A stretch of DNA of 64,000 nt from Paraburkholderia youngii (GCF_013366925.1 NZ_JAALDK010000001.1:3341165-3405164); one strand, 5' to 3'. Counted from the stretch's first letter, positions 43,460 through 52,902 are shown. Made by a program: numbers and translations. Notes: generated from the letters alone by a model not told the origin.

Positions 43460-44575
43460 ATGTTTCCCAAGAACGCGTGGTACGTCGCATGCATGCCCGA
43501 TGAAGTCGCGGACAAGCCGCTCGGCCGGCAGATCTGCGGCGAGCCGATGGTTCTCTATCGCAACGCGGAAGGCGCCGTAGTGGCGCTCGAAGACTTCTGT
43601 CCGCATCGCGGCGCGCCGCTGTCGCTCGGTTTCGTGCGCGACGGCACGCTCGTGTGCGGCTATCACGGACTCGAAATGGGCTGTCAGGGCAAGGCGACCG
43701 GCATGCCGGGCCAACGCGTCAACGGCTTTCCGTCGATTCGCAGCTATCCCGTGATCGAGCGCTATGGCTTCGTCTGGGTATGGCCCGGCGATGCGACGCA
43801 GGCCGATGCCGCCAAACTGCATCATCTGGAATGGGCCGAGAGTGCCGAATGGGCATATGGCGGTGGTCTTTATCACATTCGCTGCGATTACCGGCTGATG
43901 ATCGACAACCTGATGGATCTGACGCACGAGACCTATGTGCACGCGAACAGCATCGGGCAAAAGGAAATCGACGAAGCCGCGCCGAAAACCGTGGCCGAAG
44001 GCGATACCGTGCGCACGAGCCGTTTCATGGAAAACGTCGCGGCGCCGCCGTTCTGGAAGATGGCGTTGCGCGGCAATGGTCTCGCCGACGACGTGCCCGT
44101 CGACCGTTGGCAGATCTGCCACTTCACGCCGCCGAGTCACGTGCTGATCGAGGTGGGGGTCGCGCATGCCGGGCATGGCGGCTATCACGCGCCCGCTGAC
44201 AAGAAGGCGTCGTCGATCGTGGTGGATTTCATCACGCCTGAAACCGAAACATCGATCTGGTATTTCTGGGGCATGGCGCGCAATTTCCGTCCCGACGATG
44301 CCGCGCTGACCGCCAGCATCCGCGAAGGGCAGGGCAAGATCTTCAGCGAAGATCTGGAGATGCTCGAACGTCAGCAGCAGAACCTGCTGCGCTGGCCCGA
44401 GCGCAATCTGCTGAAACTCAATATCGATGCGGGCGGTGTGATGTCGCGTCGCGTGATCGATCGGCTCGTCGCGCAGGAGCGCGCGGAGACGGGCGCACCG
44501 CAGGCTGACGCGCCCCGGGCTGACGCGCCCCGGGCTGAAGTGACGCGCGTCATTCCGGTGCGGACGGCGACATGA
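43460..44575 (+). CDS. vanA: vanillate O-demethylase oxygenase subunit
   Basis: A 371-residue Rieske oxygenase. The Rieske ligands are C47-x-H49 and C66-x2-H69 (CPHRG and CGYHG). The mononuclear iron site lies in DNLMDLTHETYVH near residues 148-165. It demethylates vanillate to protocatechuate and formaldehyde with electrons from VanB. ATG 43460 follows AAGGAG. The C-terminus carries a short tandem repeat (QADAPRADAPRAE) made by a 15-base DNA repeat at 44504-44538. Confidence 0.85.
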   Translation: MFPKNAWYVACMPDEVADKPLGRQICGEPMVLYRNAEGAVVALEDFCPHRGAPLSLGFVRDGTLVCGYHGLEMGCQGKATGMPGQRVNGFPSIRSYPVIERYGFVWVWPGDATQADAAKLHHLEWAESAEWAYGGGLYHIRCDYRLMIDNLMDLTHETYVHANSIGQKEIDEAAPKTVAEGDTVRTSRFMENVAAPPFWKMALRGNGLADDVPVDRWQICHFTPPSHVLIEVGVAHAGHGGYHAPADKKASSIVVDFITPETETSIWYFWGMARNFRPDDAALTASIREGQGKIFSEDLEMLERQQQNLLRWPERNLLKLNIDAGGVMSRRVIDRLVAQERAETGAPQADAPRADAPRAEVTRVIPVRTAT

Positions 44576-45537
44576 ATCATCCCGTGCTGAATGTGGTGGT
44601 CGCGCGCCGGCGCGACGAAGCGCCCGGTATCGCGAGCTTCGAACTTGCGAGCGAAAACGGTCAGGCGTTGCCCGCTTTCGACGCCGGCTCGCACGTCGAC
44701 GTGCATTTGCCGAACGGGCTCGTGCGTCAGTACTCGCTGTGCAACGATCCGCGCGAAACGCATCGCTATCTGATCGCTGTGCTGCGCGACGAAGCGGGAC
44801 GCGGCGGATCGAAAGCGGTGCACGATTTGCTTCGCGAGGGCGATCGCCTGCAGATCAGCGCGCCGCGCAATCATTTCGCGCTCGCTGACGATGCGGCACA
44901 TCATCTGCTGCTCGCGGGCGGCATCGGTGTCACGCCGATTCTTTGCATGGCCGAGCGGCTTGCCGCCACGGGCGCTTCGTTCGACATGCACTATTGCACG
45001 CGCTCGAAGGAACGCACGGCGTTCGTCGAGCGTCTTGCACAAGCTGGCTTCGCGAAGTCGGTCCAGCTTCATCACGATGACCATCCTGGCGGCTCGACGT
45101 TCGATATCGAACAGACGCTAAGCGATGCACCGCCCGGCACGCATCTGTATGTGTGCGGTCCGCGCGGCTTCATGGATTTCGTGCTCGAGACCGCGCGCGC
45201 AAAGGGCTGGCCGGAAAACAGGCTGCACTACGAGTTTTTCGGCGCGGCCGCGAATCAGCCGGCGACGGGCGGCAGCTTCCAGGTGCGCATCGCGAGCAGC
45301 GGCGCGACGATCGACGTGCCGCCCGAATGCACGGTGGTTCAGGCGCTGGCCGCGCATGGCGTCGAAGTGATCACGTCGTGCGAGATGGGTGTGTGCGGCA
45401 CCTGTTTGACGCGAGTGCTGTCTGGCGAGCCGGATCACCAAGATTCTTATCTGACCGACGAGGAGCGCGCGGCGAACGATCAGTTCCTGCCGTGCTGCTC
45501 GCGCGCCAGATCGCCGCTGCTGGTGCTCGATCTGTGA
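44572..45537 (+). CDS. vanB: vanillate O-demethylase reductase subunit
   Basis: A 321-residue class IA oxygenase reductase. The order is flavin domain (RQYSLCNDPRE), NAD domain (LAGGIGVTPILCMAERL, CGPRGFMDFV) and a C-terminal plant-type 2Fe-2S domain with CEMGVCGTCLTRV and a final CC. It transfers electrons from NADH to VanA. It overlaps vanA by four bases. Confidence 0.85.
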   Translation: MNHPVLNVVVARRRDEAPGIASFELASENGQALPAFDAGSHVDVHLPNGLVRQYSLCNDPRETHRYLIAVLRDEAGRGGSKAVHDLLREGDRLQISAPRNHFALADDAAHHLLLAGGIGVTPILCMAERLAATGASFDMHYCTRSKERTAFVERLAQAGFAKSVQLHHDDHPGGSTFDIEQTLSDAPPGTHLYVCGPRGFMDFVLETARAKGWPENRLHYEFFGAAANQPATGGSFQVRIASSGATIDVPPECTVVQALAAHGVEVITSCEMGVCGTCLTRVLSGEPDHQDSYLTDEERAANDQFLPCCSRARSPLLVLDL

Positions 45538-45575
45538 TCTTCTGCGGACGACGGGCGGGTCGCCCGTCATACCGC

Positions 45576-48032
45576 TTATTGCCCTTTCCCTTCGGAGTCC
45601 GACGAACTAACCGTGCGCACATTCAACGCCGGGTCGCGCGCAATCGCTTCTTCGGAGAACGGAAAAATCGTCCAGCGCTGGGCCGCGTAATCGCGCGTGC
45701 CGTCGGCATAGTGCGGCGACGCCGGATCGTCGGATTCAGACGGCGCGAGCAGCGTGCGGGCGATCACCTGATCGTCCGAGAACCACACGATCTGCAGATA
45801 CGTGTCGCCCATCGGCTTGACGTTCATCGAATAGCCGCTCGCGTCGAATGGATGCGCGGCACACGCGGAGGTGAAATAGCCACCGGCGTCGCAACCGCCG
45901 AATAGCGGAATGCGCTCGTCATTGCGTTGCACGTAGAGGGCGGCGCTACGCGGCGCATCGATCGCGATGCCAGCGCGTTGCAGTGCCGCGAGCGCATCAT
46001 GCAGCGCGGCGGCGAGCTTCGCCGGATCGGCGGCGATGCCCGCGGGCGTGGTCAACGGCTTCGCGGGATCGAACGGCACCGCGTATAACTGCGCGGGCGG
46101 AACCGTCAGCAGACGTCGCCACAGTTCGTCCCACAAGGTTGCACCCGCTGCGCCAGCCGCGGCCGTATCGTCCCATGCGACCAGTACTTTGCACGCCGCG
46201 CGCTGTTGCTCCGGGTTCGGGTCGGCGGGCAGGGCCGCGAGCGCGCTGCTGTTGCACAGACGGTCGAGCACGGGCTGCTTGAACAGCAACGCCGACATCG
46301 AGCGACTGTCGAGCGCCGCGCGGCCGAGTGCATCGGCGGAAACCCCATGCGGGTCGTTCTGCAATTGCGCGGCGCTCGTATGGCCGAGCCGTGTGCGCAG
46401 CGTCTGCGGCGTGTCGGTCGCGCCGATGATCTTCGCGTAGCCCGTCATTGGTGCGGCCGGGTTGGTGAGCCAGTAGCTGTCGTTGAAGTTGCCGACATAG
46501 TCGCGCCGAAGCAGCGACGGCATCCGCGCGACCGGCAACGCACGGTGCTGTACCGCGCCAGGCTCGTCGCGCCAGTCGCAGTCGCTGCGCGAGCCGTCGA
46601 GGACCGGCACGCCGGGCATGATCTGCGCCAGTGCCCGGCCGACCGGCGGCGTGCAACGTTGCGCCAGCTCGTCGGGCACGTCCGGGGTCGCGCCGATGTC
46701 CGCGTACCACACGCGCGGATCGTCGCGGCCGATCGCGAGCGTGTTGACCCACGGCACCGCCGCGTTCTTCTTCTGGATGCGGATGAAATCGTCGAGCGAG
46801 GTCGCCTGATTCCATTCGAGGAAGTTTTCGAACGTGCGGAAATTGTCGGTATTGATATCGCGCAGCGCGAAGGCCTGCTGCGCATTCCACGCTAGCGCGG
46901 GCGACATCGCGCGGAGGTTGACGAGCGGTCCGAAGCGCGAGCGATACAGCGTGCGCGACACGGTATGCAGCGAACCGTCGGCGGCGCGCACTGCGACGTT
47001 CACGCGCGTCGGCGTCATCGCTACGCTGTTGCCGTCGACCTGATACCGGGTCGGCGCGCCGGGTTCGAGCGTCAGCTTGAACAGGCCGAAGCGCTTCGCG
47101 GTGGACACGGTATGCGTCCACGCGACGTTGTCGTTGAAGCCGATCACGATCAGCGGCACGCCGAGAAACGACACGCCGCTGACGTTCAGCTTTCCGGGAA
47201 TAGTGAGTTGAGCCTGGTAGAAGCGATCGGGGCCGGTCCAGAACCAGTGCGGATTGCCGAGCAGCAGCGCGCTGCCGGTGTGCGTCGCGTCTGCGCCGAA
47301 CGCGAGGGCGTTGCTGCCGATGCCAGCATGGCCGCCGAAGTCGGCGAGCGGTGCAGCGACGGCGGCGTCACCCTGCAACCCGCTTTGCGGCGCGCTCGGC
47401 ATTGCCTGTGGCGGTTGCGCGGTCGCGATCGCATTGATGAAGCGGGCCTCGCCACCGGCCAGATTCGCCGCGATCTGACGCCGGTAGACGTCCGCGTTGC
47501 TGATCTTGCCGAGCCACGGCGCCGCGCGGCAGGCCGCATGCGCGCCCGGAAAGTCGCCGTGCGCCAGATCGGCCACGTAGCGGTTATAGCCGGCGACGAA
47601 GCCGTCGATCAGCGCGCGCATGTCCTCGGTCTGGCTTTTGCGGTAGCGCGCGACGGTCACATCGTCGACGATGAAACGGAAGAAGAAATCCGAGTCGAGG
47701 TTGTCGGGCTGGCCGAACGTCGCGCCTGACGCGGGGCGCGCGTCGGCGCCGAAGAAGCGCGAACGTTCGCCGCGATAGGTGACGAAGCTTTCGGTCATCG
47801 TGCACAGATTGTCCTGGGCCTGCGCGTAGCCGTACCCGTAGCCGAGGCTGCCCCAGTCGTCGGCTTTGATGTGCGGAATGCCGAGCGCGGTGCGGCGGAT
47901 ATCGGCGCGATAGGGGCCGGTATGCGCGACGTTGTCGGTGTCCGGACTCGCGCAGCCTTGCAGAGCGGCGGCGAGGGGCAGAGCGACCAGCAGGCCGGCG
48001 AGGCGGCGGAGCAGCGAGACGTTCGAACGCAT
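45576..48032 (-). CDS. penicillin-acylase-family Ntn-hydrolase lipoprotein
   Basis: An 818-residue precursor with a lipobox-like signal (AAALQGC, C27). The alpha region has the family pattern IRRTALGIPHIKADDWGSLGYGYGYAQAQD. Cleavage is expected before the catalytic serine S240 in GHAGIG/SNALAF, giving alpha and beta subunits. Beta-chain hallmarks include NPHWFWTGP, GVSFLGVPLIVIGFNDNVAWTHT and the later WRDEPG and YVGNFNDSYWLTN. The family hydrolyses amides such as penicillins, acyl-homoserine lactones and aculeacin; quorum quenching is possible but not shown. An upstream ATG at 48167 would hide the signal peptide, so 48032 is preferred. Confidence 0.8.
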   Translation of the reverse strand: MRSNVSLLRRLAGLLVALPLAAALQGCASPDTDNVAHTGPYRADIRRTALGIPHIKADDWGSLGYGYGYAQAQDNLCTMTESFVTYRGERSRFFGADARPASGATFGQPDNLDSDFFFRFIVDDVTVARYRKSQTEDMRALIDGFVAGYNRYVADLAHGDFPGAHAACRAAPWLGKISNADVYRRQIAANLAGGEARFINAIATAQPPQAMPSAPQSGLQGDAAVAAPLADFGGHAGIGSNALAFGADATHTGSALLLGNPHWFWTGPDRFYQAQLTIPGKLNVSGVSFLGVPLIVIGFNDNVAWTHTVSTAKRFGLFKLTLEPGAPTRYQVDGNSVAMTPTRVNVAVRAADGSLHTVSRTLYRSRFGPLVNLRAMSPALAWNAQQAFALRDINTDNFRTFENFLEWNQATSLDDFIRIQKKNAAVPWVNTLAIGRDDPRVWYADIGATPDVPDELAQRCTPPVGRALAQIMPGVPVLDGSRSDCDWRDEPGAVQHRALPVARMPSLLRRDYVGNFNDSYWLTNPAAPMTGYAKIIGATDTPQTLRTRLGHTSAAQLQNDPHGVSADALGRAALDSRSMSALLFKQPVLDRLCNSSALAALPADPNPEQQRAACKVLVAWDDTAAAGAAGATLWDELWRRLLTVPPAQLYAVPFDPAKPLTTPAGIAADPAKLAAALHDALAALQRAGIAIDAPRSAALYVQRNDERIPLFGGCDAGGYFTSACAAHPFDASGYSMNVKPMGDTYLQIVWFSDDQVIARTLLAPSESDDPASPHYADGTRDYAAQRWTIFPFSEEAIARDPALNVRTVSSSDSEGKGQ

Positions 48033-48136
48033 GGCTTTTTCGGTCGGGCGGACGTTGATTGGTGATGCGCGTGGCGCTCTCGCGAGCTTAGCGGGTAGTT
48101 GAAGGCGGGTCACCGTGGTGAAGCCCAAAAACGACA

Positions 48137-48158
48137 AAGCCCGCTGGTCGGCGGGCTT
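48137..48158 (-). terminator. Rho-independent terminator
   Basis: The stem GCCCGC/GCGGGC with a six-base loop is flanked by A and T tracts. Read leftward it ends the Tlde1-like/membrane-protein unit and lies just upstream of the acylase gene. Confidence 0.65.
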
Positions 48159-48208
48159 CCGGCGCAACTTTTAATGCGAGTGCAGCGATTGTTTCCACCG
48201 CGAGATGG

Positions 48209-48484
48209 CTAGTCGTCGAGCTTTCGCTGACCACGCTTCTTGCTTCGCCACACAAGCAGAACTGCTGCGGCGAAACCTAGCACGATTGCGGCCGACGACA
48301 TGAGGAAGGCCAGGTCGGATTCCTGATATGCCGTCTTGACCCCGTACATACGAACCGCCAATTTCCATATCGGATTCGAAAAGTTCAAGGGCGCTTCTGG
48401 ATTCATCATCCACCACAGCGCATTGGCAAAGATTGCGAGCAGTAAGGCGAAACCGACCGCGAGAAAAGTTAGGACTTTTTTCAT
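48209..48484 (-). CDS. small membrane protein, candidate Tlde1 immunity partner (second locus)
   Basis: A 91-residue protein with an N-terminal helix (FLAVGFALLLAIFANALWWM), a periplasmic loop of about 35 residues and a second helix (FLMSSAAIVLGFAAAVLLVW) with a basic tail. Its ATG overlaps the toxin stop by four bases. The two-helix plan equals that of 25606 although the sequences differ, as expected for specific immunity proteins. Confidence 0.65.
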   Translation of the reverse strand: MKKVLTFLAVGFALLLAIFANALWWMMNPEAPLNFSNPIWKLAVRMYGVKTAYQESDLAFLMSSAAIVLGFAAAVLLVWRSKKRGQRKLDD

Positions 48485-48954
48485 CTCACAATCACTTCAC
48501 CGTACGCTTTAAGTTCCGATCCAGGCACAGATACTTTCGGCGTGTTGGTAAATATCGAACGAATATGATGCCAGTCTGCGAGTCGGTCGATAGTTATGCA
48601 GCCCTCGCTTCTCCCCAATCGGCCCTTCGGATGCAATCGGAACTGGCCACGAATGATACCTTCGCATAAGACTTTATCGTCGTCGATATTAGCGTCGATA
48701 GCGTAGAGCGCGAACCATTCGCTCTTATTATTGCCATTCAGGTTAAGCCGATCTTTCAATGGTCCCAGAATGCCTCCGGATCTACGGTCAAAAATATAAT
48801 ATCTGCCGACGGGAATGGCGCCGATCTTCGGCGTGCACATTCCAGCCGCCTTGTTGATATAACTCCCCTGCCCAGAGTATGCAGGAAACGATAGAGCGCC
48901 AATCCGAAATTCGCTCATTGGCTTACCATTCAATTCGAACGTGCATTGAAACAC
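48481..48954 (-). CDS. Tlde1-type (DUF2778) L,D-transpeptidase-like toxin (second locus)
   Basis: A 157-residue protein with the same catalytic pattern as the 25107 gene: R-L-H-P (H108) and R-S-E-G-C-I-T with S116 and C119. CTPKIGAIPVGRYYIFDRRSGG and SEWFALYAIDAN match the DUF2778 body. The start is GTG 48954, supported by GGAGG at 48962-48966. G+C is clearly lower than in flanking genes. The predicted action is on peptidoglycan in a target periplasm. The 217 bases from here to coxB hold no gene I can support. Confidence 0.8.
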   Translation of the reverse strand: MFQCTFELNGKPMSEFRIGALSFPAYSGQGSYINKAAGMCTPKIGAIPVGRYYIFDRRSGGILGPLKDRLNLNGNNKSEWFALYAIDANIDDDKVLCEGIIRGQFRLHPKGRLGRSEGCITIDRLADWHHIRSIFTNTPKVSVPGSELKAYGEVIVR

Positions 48955-49171
48955 CTGTCCTCCGGATTGTCCGATAACAGTGAACTCGTAAATAATTAAG
49001 TTATGCAGAGCGGCATTCTAGAGGCGATTTTTTTTGAGACGGCAACTATTAAACTAAATTGTTCACGGCAACAGCTCGGCGTGCGCGGCCTGATTTTTGC
49101 TGACCTGCTTGGGCGTCGTCTCGTTCGCAGGGGGCGATGCGTGTTGAAAGCTCATCACCAGCGGGGTCCCA

Positions 49172-50233
49172 GTGGCAGCAGCGCAAGCATCCGGAACGTC
49201 AGGACGGCGCATCAGGCGGGGCAGCGTCACGTCGTTAGCGGCGCTGGCTAGCGCGTCCGCAAACTCCGCGCACGCCTACCCGGTAGCACCGCTGAACTAC
49301 TTCCTGCACGCAGCGGGCCCGGCGGCCCGTCCGACGCTTTACCTCGGCTGGGTTTTCACCGCGATCGTGACGCTGGTCACGCTGATCGTCGCCGGTCTGT
49401 TGATCGGCGCGATGGTCCGCAAGCGTCCCGCGGCGCAACCGGATGCGCTCAGCGCCGAGCCCGGCGGCATCCGCTGGGTGTTCATCGGTACCGCGGTGTC
49501 GTCGGTCGTGCTGCTGGCGATGCTGGTCTATGCCCTGATCACGCTCGAATCGGTGGCGTCGCCCGCGTCGTATCCGCAATTGACGATCACCGTGACCGCT
49601 TACGACTGGTGGTGGAAGGCCGATTACAGTGACGATCCGAACCCGGCCCGCAACTTCAGTACCGCGAACGAGATTCACATTCCGGTCGGTGAACCCGTGA
49701 AGATCCAGCTCAAAAGCGCGGACGTCGTGCACGCGTTCTGGGTACCGCAACTGGCGGGCAAGACGCAGACGATTCCGGGGCAAACCAACGAGCAGTGGAT
49801 TCAGGCGGACCGTCCCGGCATTTATCGTGGGCAGTGCTCGCAGTTCTGCGGCGCGCAGCACGCGCATATGGCGTTCGAGGTGATCGCGCAGGACGCTGCC
49901 GCCTTCAACGCGTGGCGCGACGCGCAGGGACGCGCGGCCAGCGTGCCCACCGGCGATGCGGCGGTCGCGGCCGGCCAGCATCTGTTCGAAGAGCGCTGCG
50001 CGGGCTGCCACACGATTCGCGGCACCAAGGCCACCGGCGTGCAGGCCCCCGATCTGACGCATCTCGGCTCGCGCCGGATGATCGCGGCGGGCGCGCTCAG
50101 CAACACGCCCGACCATCTGCTCGACTGGATCGAGCACGCGCAGCGAATCAAACCCGATGGATTGATGCCCAGTATCGCGCTGACCACCAGCGAGGCCGCC
50201 GCGATGTCGGCGTATCTGGCGACGCTGCATTGA
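49172..50233 (+). CDS. heme-copper oxidase subunit II with fused cytochrome c domain
   Basis: A 353-residue subunit II. It uses a GTG start, because an in-frame stop at 49145 leaves no ATG. A signal peptide (ending NSAHAYP) and two membrane helices precede the cupredoxin domain. The CuA ligands are in C-S-Q-F-C-G-A-Q-H-A-H-M with the upstream histidine in DVVHAFW; the usual Glu of CSE(I/L)C is Gln. A C-terminal cytochrome c domain has CAGCH near residue 274 and methionine ligand candidates after it, as in caa3-type oxidases. Confidence 0.85.
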   Translation: MAAAQASGTSGRRIRRGSVTSLAALASASANSAHAYPVAPLNYFLHAAGPAARPTLYLGWVFTAIVTLVTLIVAGLLIGAMVRKRPAAQPDALSAEPGGIRWVFIGTAVSSVVLLAMLVYALITLESVASPASYPQLTITVTAYDWWWKADYSDDPNPARNFSTANEIHIPVGEPVKIQLKSADVVHAFWVPQLAGKTQTIPGQTNEQWIQADRPGIYRGQCSQFCGAQHAHMAFEVIAQDAAAFNAWRDAQGRAASVPTGDAAVAAGQHLFEERCAGCHTIRGTKATGVQAPDLTHLGSRRMIAAGALSNTPDHLLDWIEHAQRIKPDGLMPSIALTTSEAAAMSAYLATLH

Positions 50234-50261
50234 AGCGCATCGCACGCGAGGAGCCCGTTCA

Positions 50262-52259
50262 ATGTCCGATCATCCCGCTTCCGCTTCACTGCCCGCACTG
50301 ACCCGCACGCCGCAGCGCGGCCGCGTCGAACCCGGCAGCGAGCAGGAAAAGCGGCTGCGCGAAATCTGGGAGTCGCGGCCCGGCTGGCGGGGCTGGTTCT
50401 CGACAGTCGATCACAAGACCATCGGCCTGCGCTACCTGGTGACCGCATTCGTCTTCCTGCTGATGGGCGGTGTCGAAGCGCTGATCATGCGCGTTCAACT
50501 GGCGCGTCCCAACGCAACGGTGCTCACGTCCGAACAGTACAACCAGCTGTTCACGATGCACGGACTGACGATGATCTTTCTGTACGCGCTGCCCGTTCTG
50601 TCCGGCTTCTCGAACTACATCTGGCCGCTCGTGCTCGGCGCGCGCGACATGGCCTTTCCGCGCCTGAACGCGCTGTCGTATTGGGTGTTCCTGTTCGCCG
50701 GCATCTTCCTGTATGCGAGTTTTCCGACCGGCCAGGCCCCCGACGCAGGCTGGTTCAACTACGTGCCGCTGTCCGGCCTCGAATACAGCAACGGCCCGAA
50801 CATCGACGTGTATGCGCTCGGCATGGTCCTGCTCGGTATTTCGACGACGGTCGGCTCGATGAACTTCGTCGTCACGCTGCTGAGAATGCGCGCGCCGGGC
50901 ATGTCGCTCGATCGCGTGCCGGTGCTCGTGTGGGGCACGCTGACCGCGTCGGGCGGCAATCTGTTGGCGGTGCCTTCGGTGAGCCTCGCGTTTCTGATGC
51001 TGTGGATGGACCGCCGCATCGGCACGCATTTCTTCGACGTGCTCAATGGCGGGCGTCCGTTGCTATGGCAGCACCTGTTCTGGATCTTCGCGCACCCGTG
51101 GGTCTATGTGGTCGTGCTGCCGGCGATGGGCATCGTGTCGGATGCGCTGCCGGTCTTTTGCCGCCGGCCGCTGGTCGGCTATGGGCCGGTCGCGTTGGCG
51201 ACGGTCGCGACGATGGTGCTCGGCTTTGCCGTGTGGATCCACCATATGTTCGCGACCGGCATTCCCGCGCTCGCGCTGTCGTTCTTCGGCTCGGCCAGCA
51301 TGGTCATCGCGGTGCCGAGCGCGGTCGCGACGTTCGCGTGGGTCGCGACGATCTGGACCGGCCGCCCCGTGTATCGCGTGCCGTTCCTGTTTTTCGCGGG
51401 CTTCGTGCTGCTGTTCGTGATCGGCGGTGTCTCCGGCGTGATGACGGCCGCGGTGCCGTTCGACTGGCAACTCACCGACACCTACTTCGTCGTCGCGCAT
51501 CTGCACTACGTGCTGCTCGGCATCAACGTGTTTCCGGTGATCGGCGGCATCTACTTCTGGTTTCCGAAGTTCACCGGCAGGATGACGAACGAGCGTCTCG
51601 GCAAGCTCGCGTTCTGGGTGCTGTTCATCGGCTTCAACGTCGCGTTCTTTCCGATGCATATCGCGGGACTGCTCGGCATGCCGCGCCGCATGTACACGTA
51701 TCCCGCCGACATGGGCTGGAATACGGTGAACCTCGTCACGTCGCTCGGTTCGTTCCTGTTTGCGGCCGGCGTGCTGCTGTTTCTGATCGATATCGCGGTG
51801 AGCCTGAAGCGCGGCAAGCTCGCCGGCAACAATCCGTGGGATGCGCCGACGCTCGAATGGTCGGTCAGCTCGCCGCCGCCGCCGTACAACTTCGCAGTGG
51901 TGCCGACGCTCGCGAGCCGGCATCCATTGTGGGAAGGACGCGTCGAAGAGCCGGGGGAGGCGGTTCAAGCGCGCTCGCAACTCGACGAAGGCTATCTGCT
52001 CGCGCAAGGTCGCGAAGCGTTGGGCACGACCGCACTGGAGGCGAGTCCCGACGTGATCCTGAAGATGCCCGAAGATTCATACGCGCCGTTCTGGCTCGCG
52101 GTCTTCGCCGCGCTACTGTTCGCGGGGCTCGCGTTGACCGCGTGGGTTTTCGTGGGCGCGATGCTGGCCGGTTGCGCGGTGTCGATCATCACGTGGCTGT
52201 GGCCCGAGCGCGCGCTGCTCCAGCGCGAGCCGGTCGCGGTCGAGGACGCGGGAGGCTGA
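50262..52259 (+). CDS. heme-copper oxidase subunit I, divergent
   Basis: A 665-residue subunit I with about twelve membrane helices. The low-spin heme ligand H100 (TMHGLTMIF), the HPWVY histidine-tyrosine pair, the CuB pair HHMFATG and the heme ligand region VAHLHYVLLG are present. Unusual features: the helix VI motif is FAHPWVYVVVLP, so the D-channel glutamate of HPEVY is tryptophan and no YS motif is seen. The helix VIII segment reads AVPSAVATFAW where most A-type enzymes have PTGIKVFSW, so the K-channel lysine is missing. The D-channel entry aspartate (ARDMAFP) is kept. A 120-residue C-terminal extension ends with two more helices. Confidence 0.85.
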   Translation: MSDHPASASLPALTRTPQRGRVEPGSEQEKRLREIWESRPGWRGWFSTVDHKTIGLRYLVTAFVFLLMGGVEALIMRVQLARPNATVLTSEQYNQLFTMHGLTMIFLYALPVLSGFSNYIWPLVLGARDMAFPRLNALSYWVFLFAGIFLYASFPTGQAPDAGWFNYVPLSGLEYSNGPNIDVYALGMVLLGISTTVGSMNFVVTLLRMRAPGMSLDRVPVLVWGTLTASGGNLLAVPSVSLAFLMLWMDRRIGTHFFDVLNGGRPLLWQHLFWIFAHPWVYVVVLPAMGIVSDALPVFCRRPLVGYGPVALATVATMVLGFAVWIHHMFATGIPALALSFFGSASMVIAVPSAVATFAWVATIWTGRPVYRVPFLFFAGFVLLFVIGGVSGVMTAAVPFDWQLTDTYFVVAHLHYVLLGINVFPVIGGIYFWFPKFTGRMTNERLGKLAFWVLFIGFNVAFFPMHIAGLLGMPRRMYTYPADMGWNTVNLVTSLGSFLFAAGVLLFLIDIAVSLKRGKLAGNNPWDAPTLEWSVSSPPPPYNFAVVPTLASRHPLWEGRVEEPGEAVQARSQLDEGYLLAQGREALGTTALEASPDVILKMPEDSYAPFWLAVFAALLFAGLALTAWVFVGAMLAGCAVSIITWLWPERALLQREPVAVEDAGG

Positions 52260-52260
52260 C

Positions 52261-52902
52261 GTGAGCGATGCACTGAATTTCAATCGCGCATCGAGCGAAC
52301 CGGACCAGGCCGCGCGAGCATTGCCGGTTGGCAGCGCGGGCGAGCGATCGAGCGGCTGGTGGGGCTGCTTCACGCTGATCGCGACCGAAGGCGCGCTGTT
52401 CGGCTATCTGATCTTCTCGTATCTGTATCTGGCGTCGCAGAGCCAGCAGCATTGGCCGCCCGAGGGCTTGCCGGAGCTCGGGCTCGGCGGCGCGAATACG
52501 GTCATTCTGCTGTCGAGCAGCGTGTTCGTCTGGTTCTGCGAGCGCTGCGTGCGCCGGCGGCGGTTGCGGCTGGGTGTCGCGTCGATGGCGGTGGGCATCG
52601 TGCTGGGCTGCATCTTCATGGGCATTCAGTTGCGCGAATGGCACAACCACCCCTATGGTCTGACCTCGCACCTCTATGGCTCGCTGTACTTCACGATTAC
52701 CGGCTTTCACATGGCGCACGTGCTGGTCGGCATCGTCGTGCTGACCTTGCTGGCGATCTGGACCGCGCTCGGCTATTTCGACGACAAGCGCTGCGCGGCG
52801 CTGTCGATCGGCGGACTGTATTGGCACTTCGTCGATGTCGTGTGGCTGTTCATTTTCAGCACGCTGTATCTGACGCCGTATCTGTTCCGGGAGTGGTCAT
52901 GA
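52261..52902 (+). CDS. heme-copper oxidase subunit III
   Basis: A 213-residue subunit III with five or more membrane helices: GCFTLIATEGALFGYLIFSYLY, ANTVILLSSSVFVWF, FTITGFHMAHVLVGI and LYWHFVDVVWLFIFSTLYL. The motif HFVDVVW is characteristic. It starts at GTG 52261 next to the subunit I stop. Confidence 0.8.
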   Translation: MSDALNFNRASSEPDQAARALPVGSAGERSSGWWGCFTLIATEGALFGYLIFSYLYLASQSQQHWPPEGLPELGLGGANTVILLSSSVFVWFCERCVRRRRLRLGVASMAVGIVLGCIFMGIQLREWHNHPYGLTSHLYGSLYFTITGFHMAHVLVGIVVLTLLAIWTALGYFDDKRCAALSIGGLYWHFVDVVWLFIFSTLYLTPYLFREWS

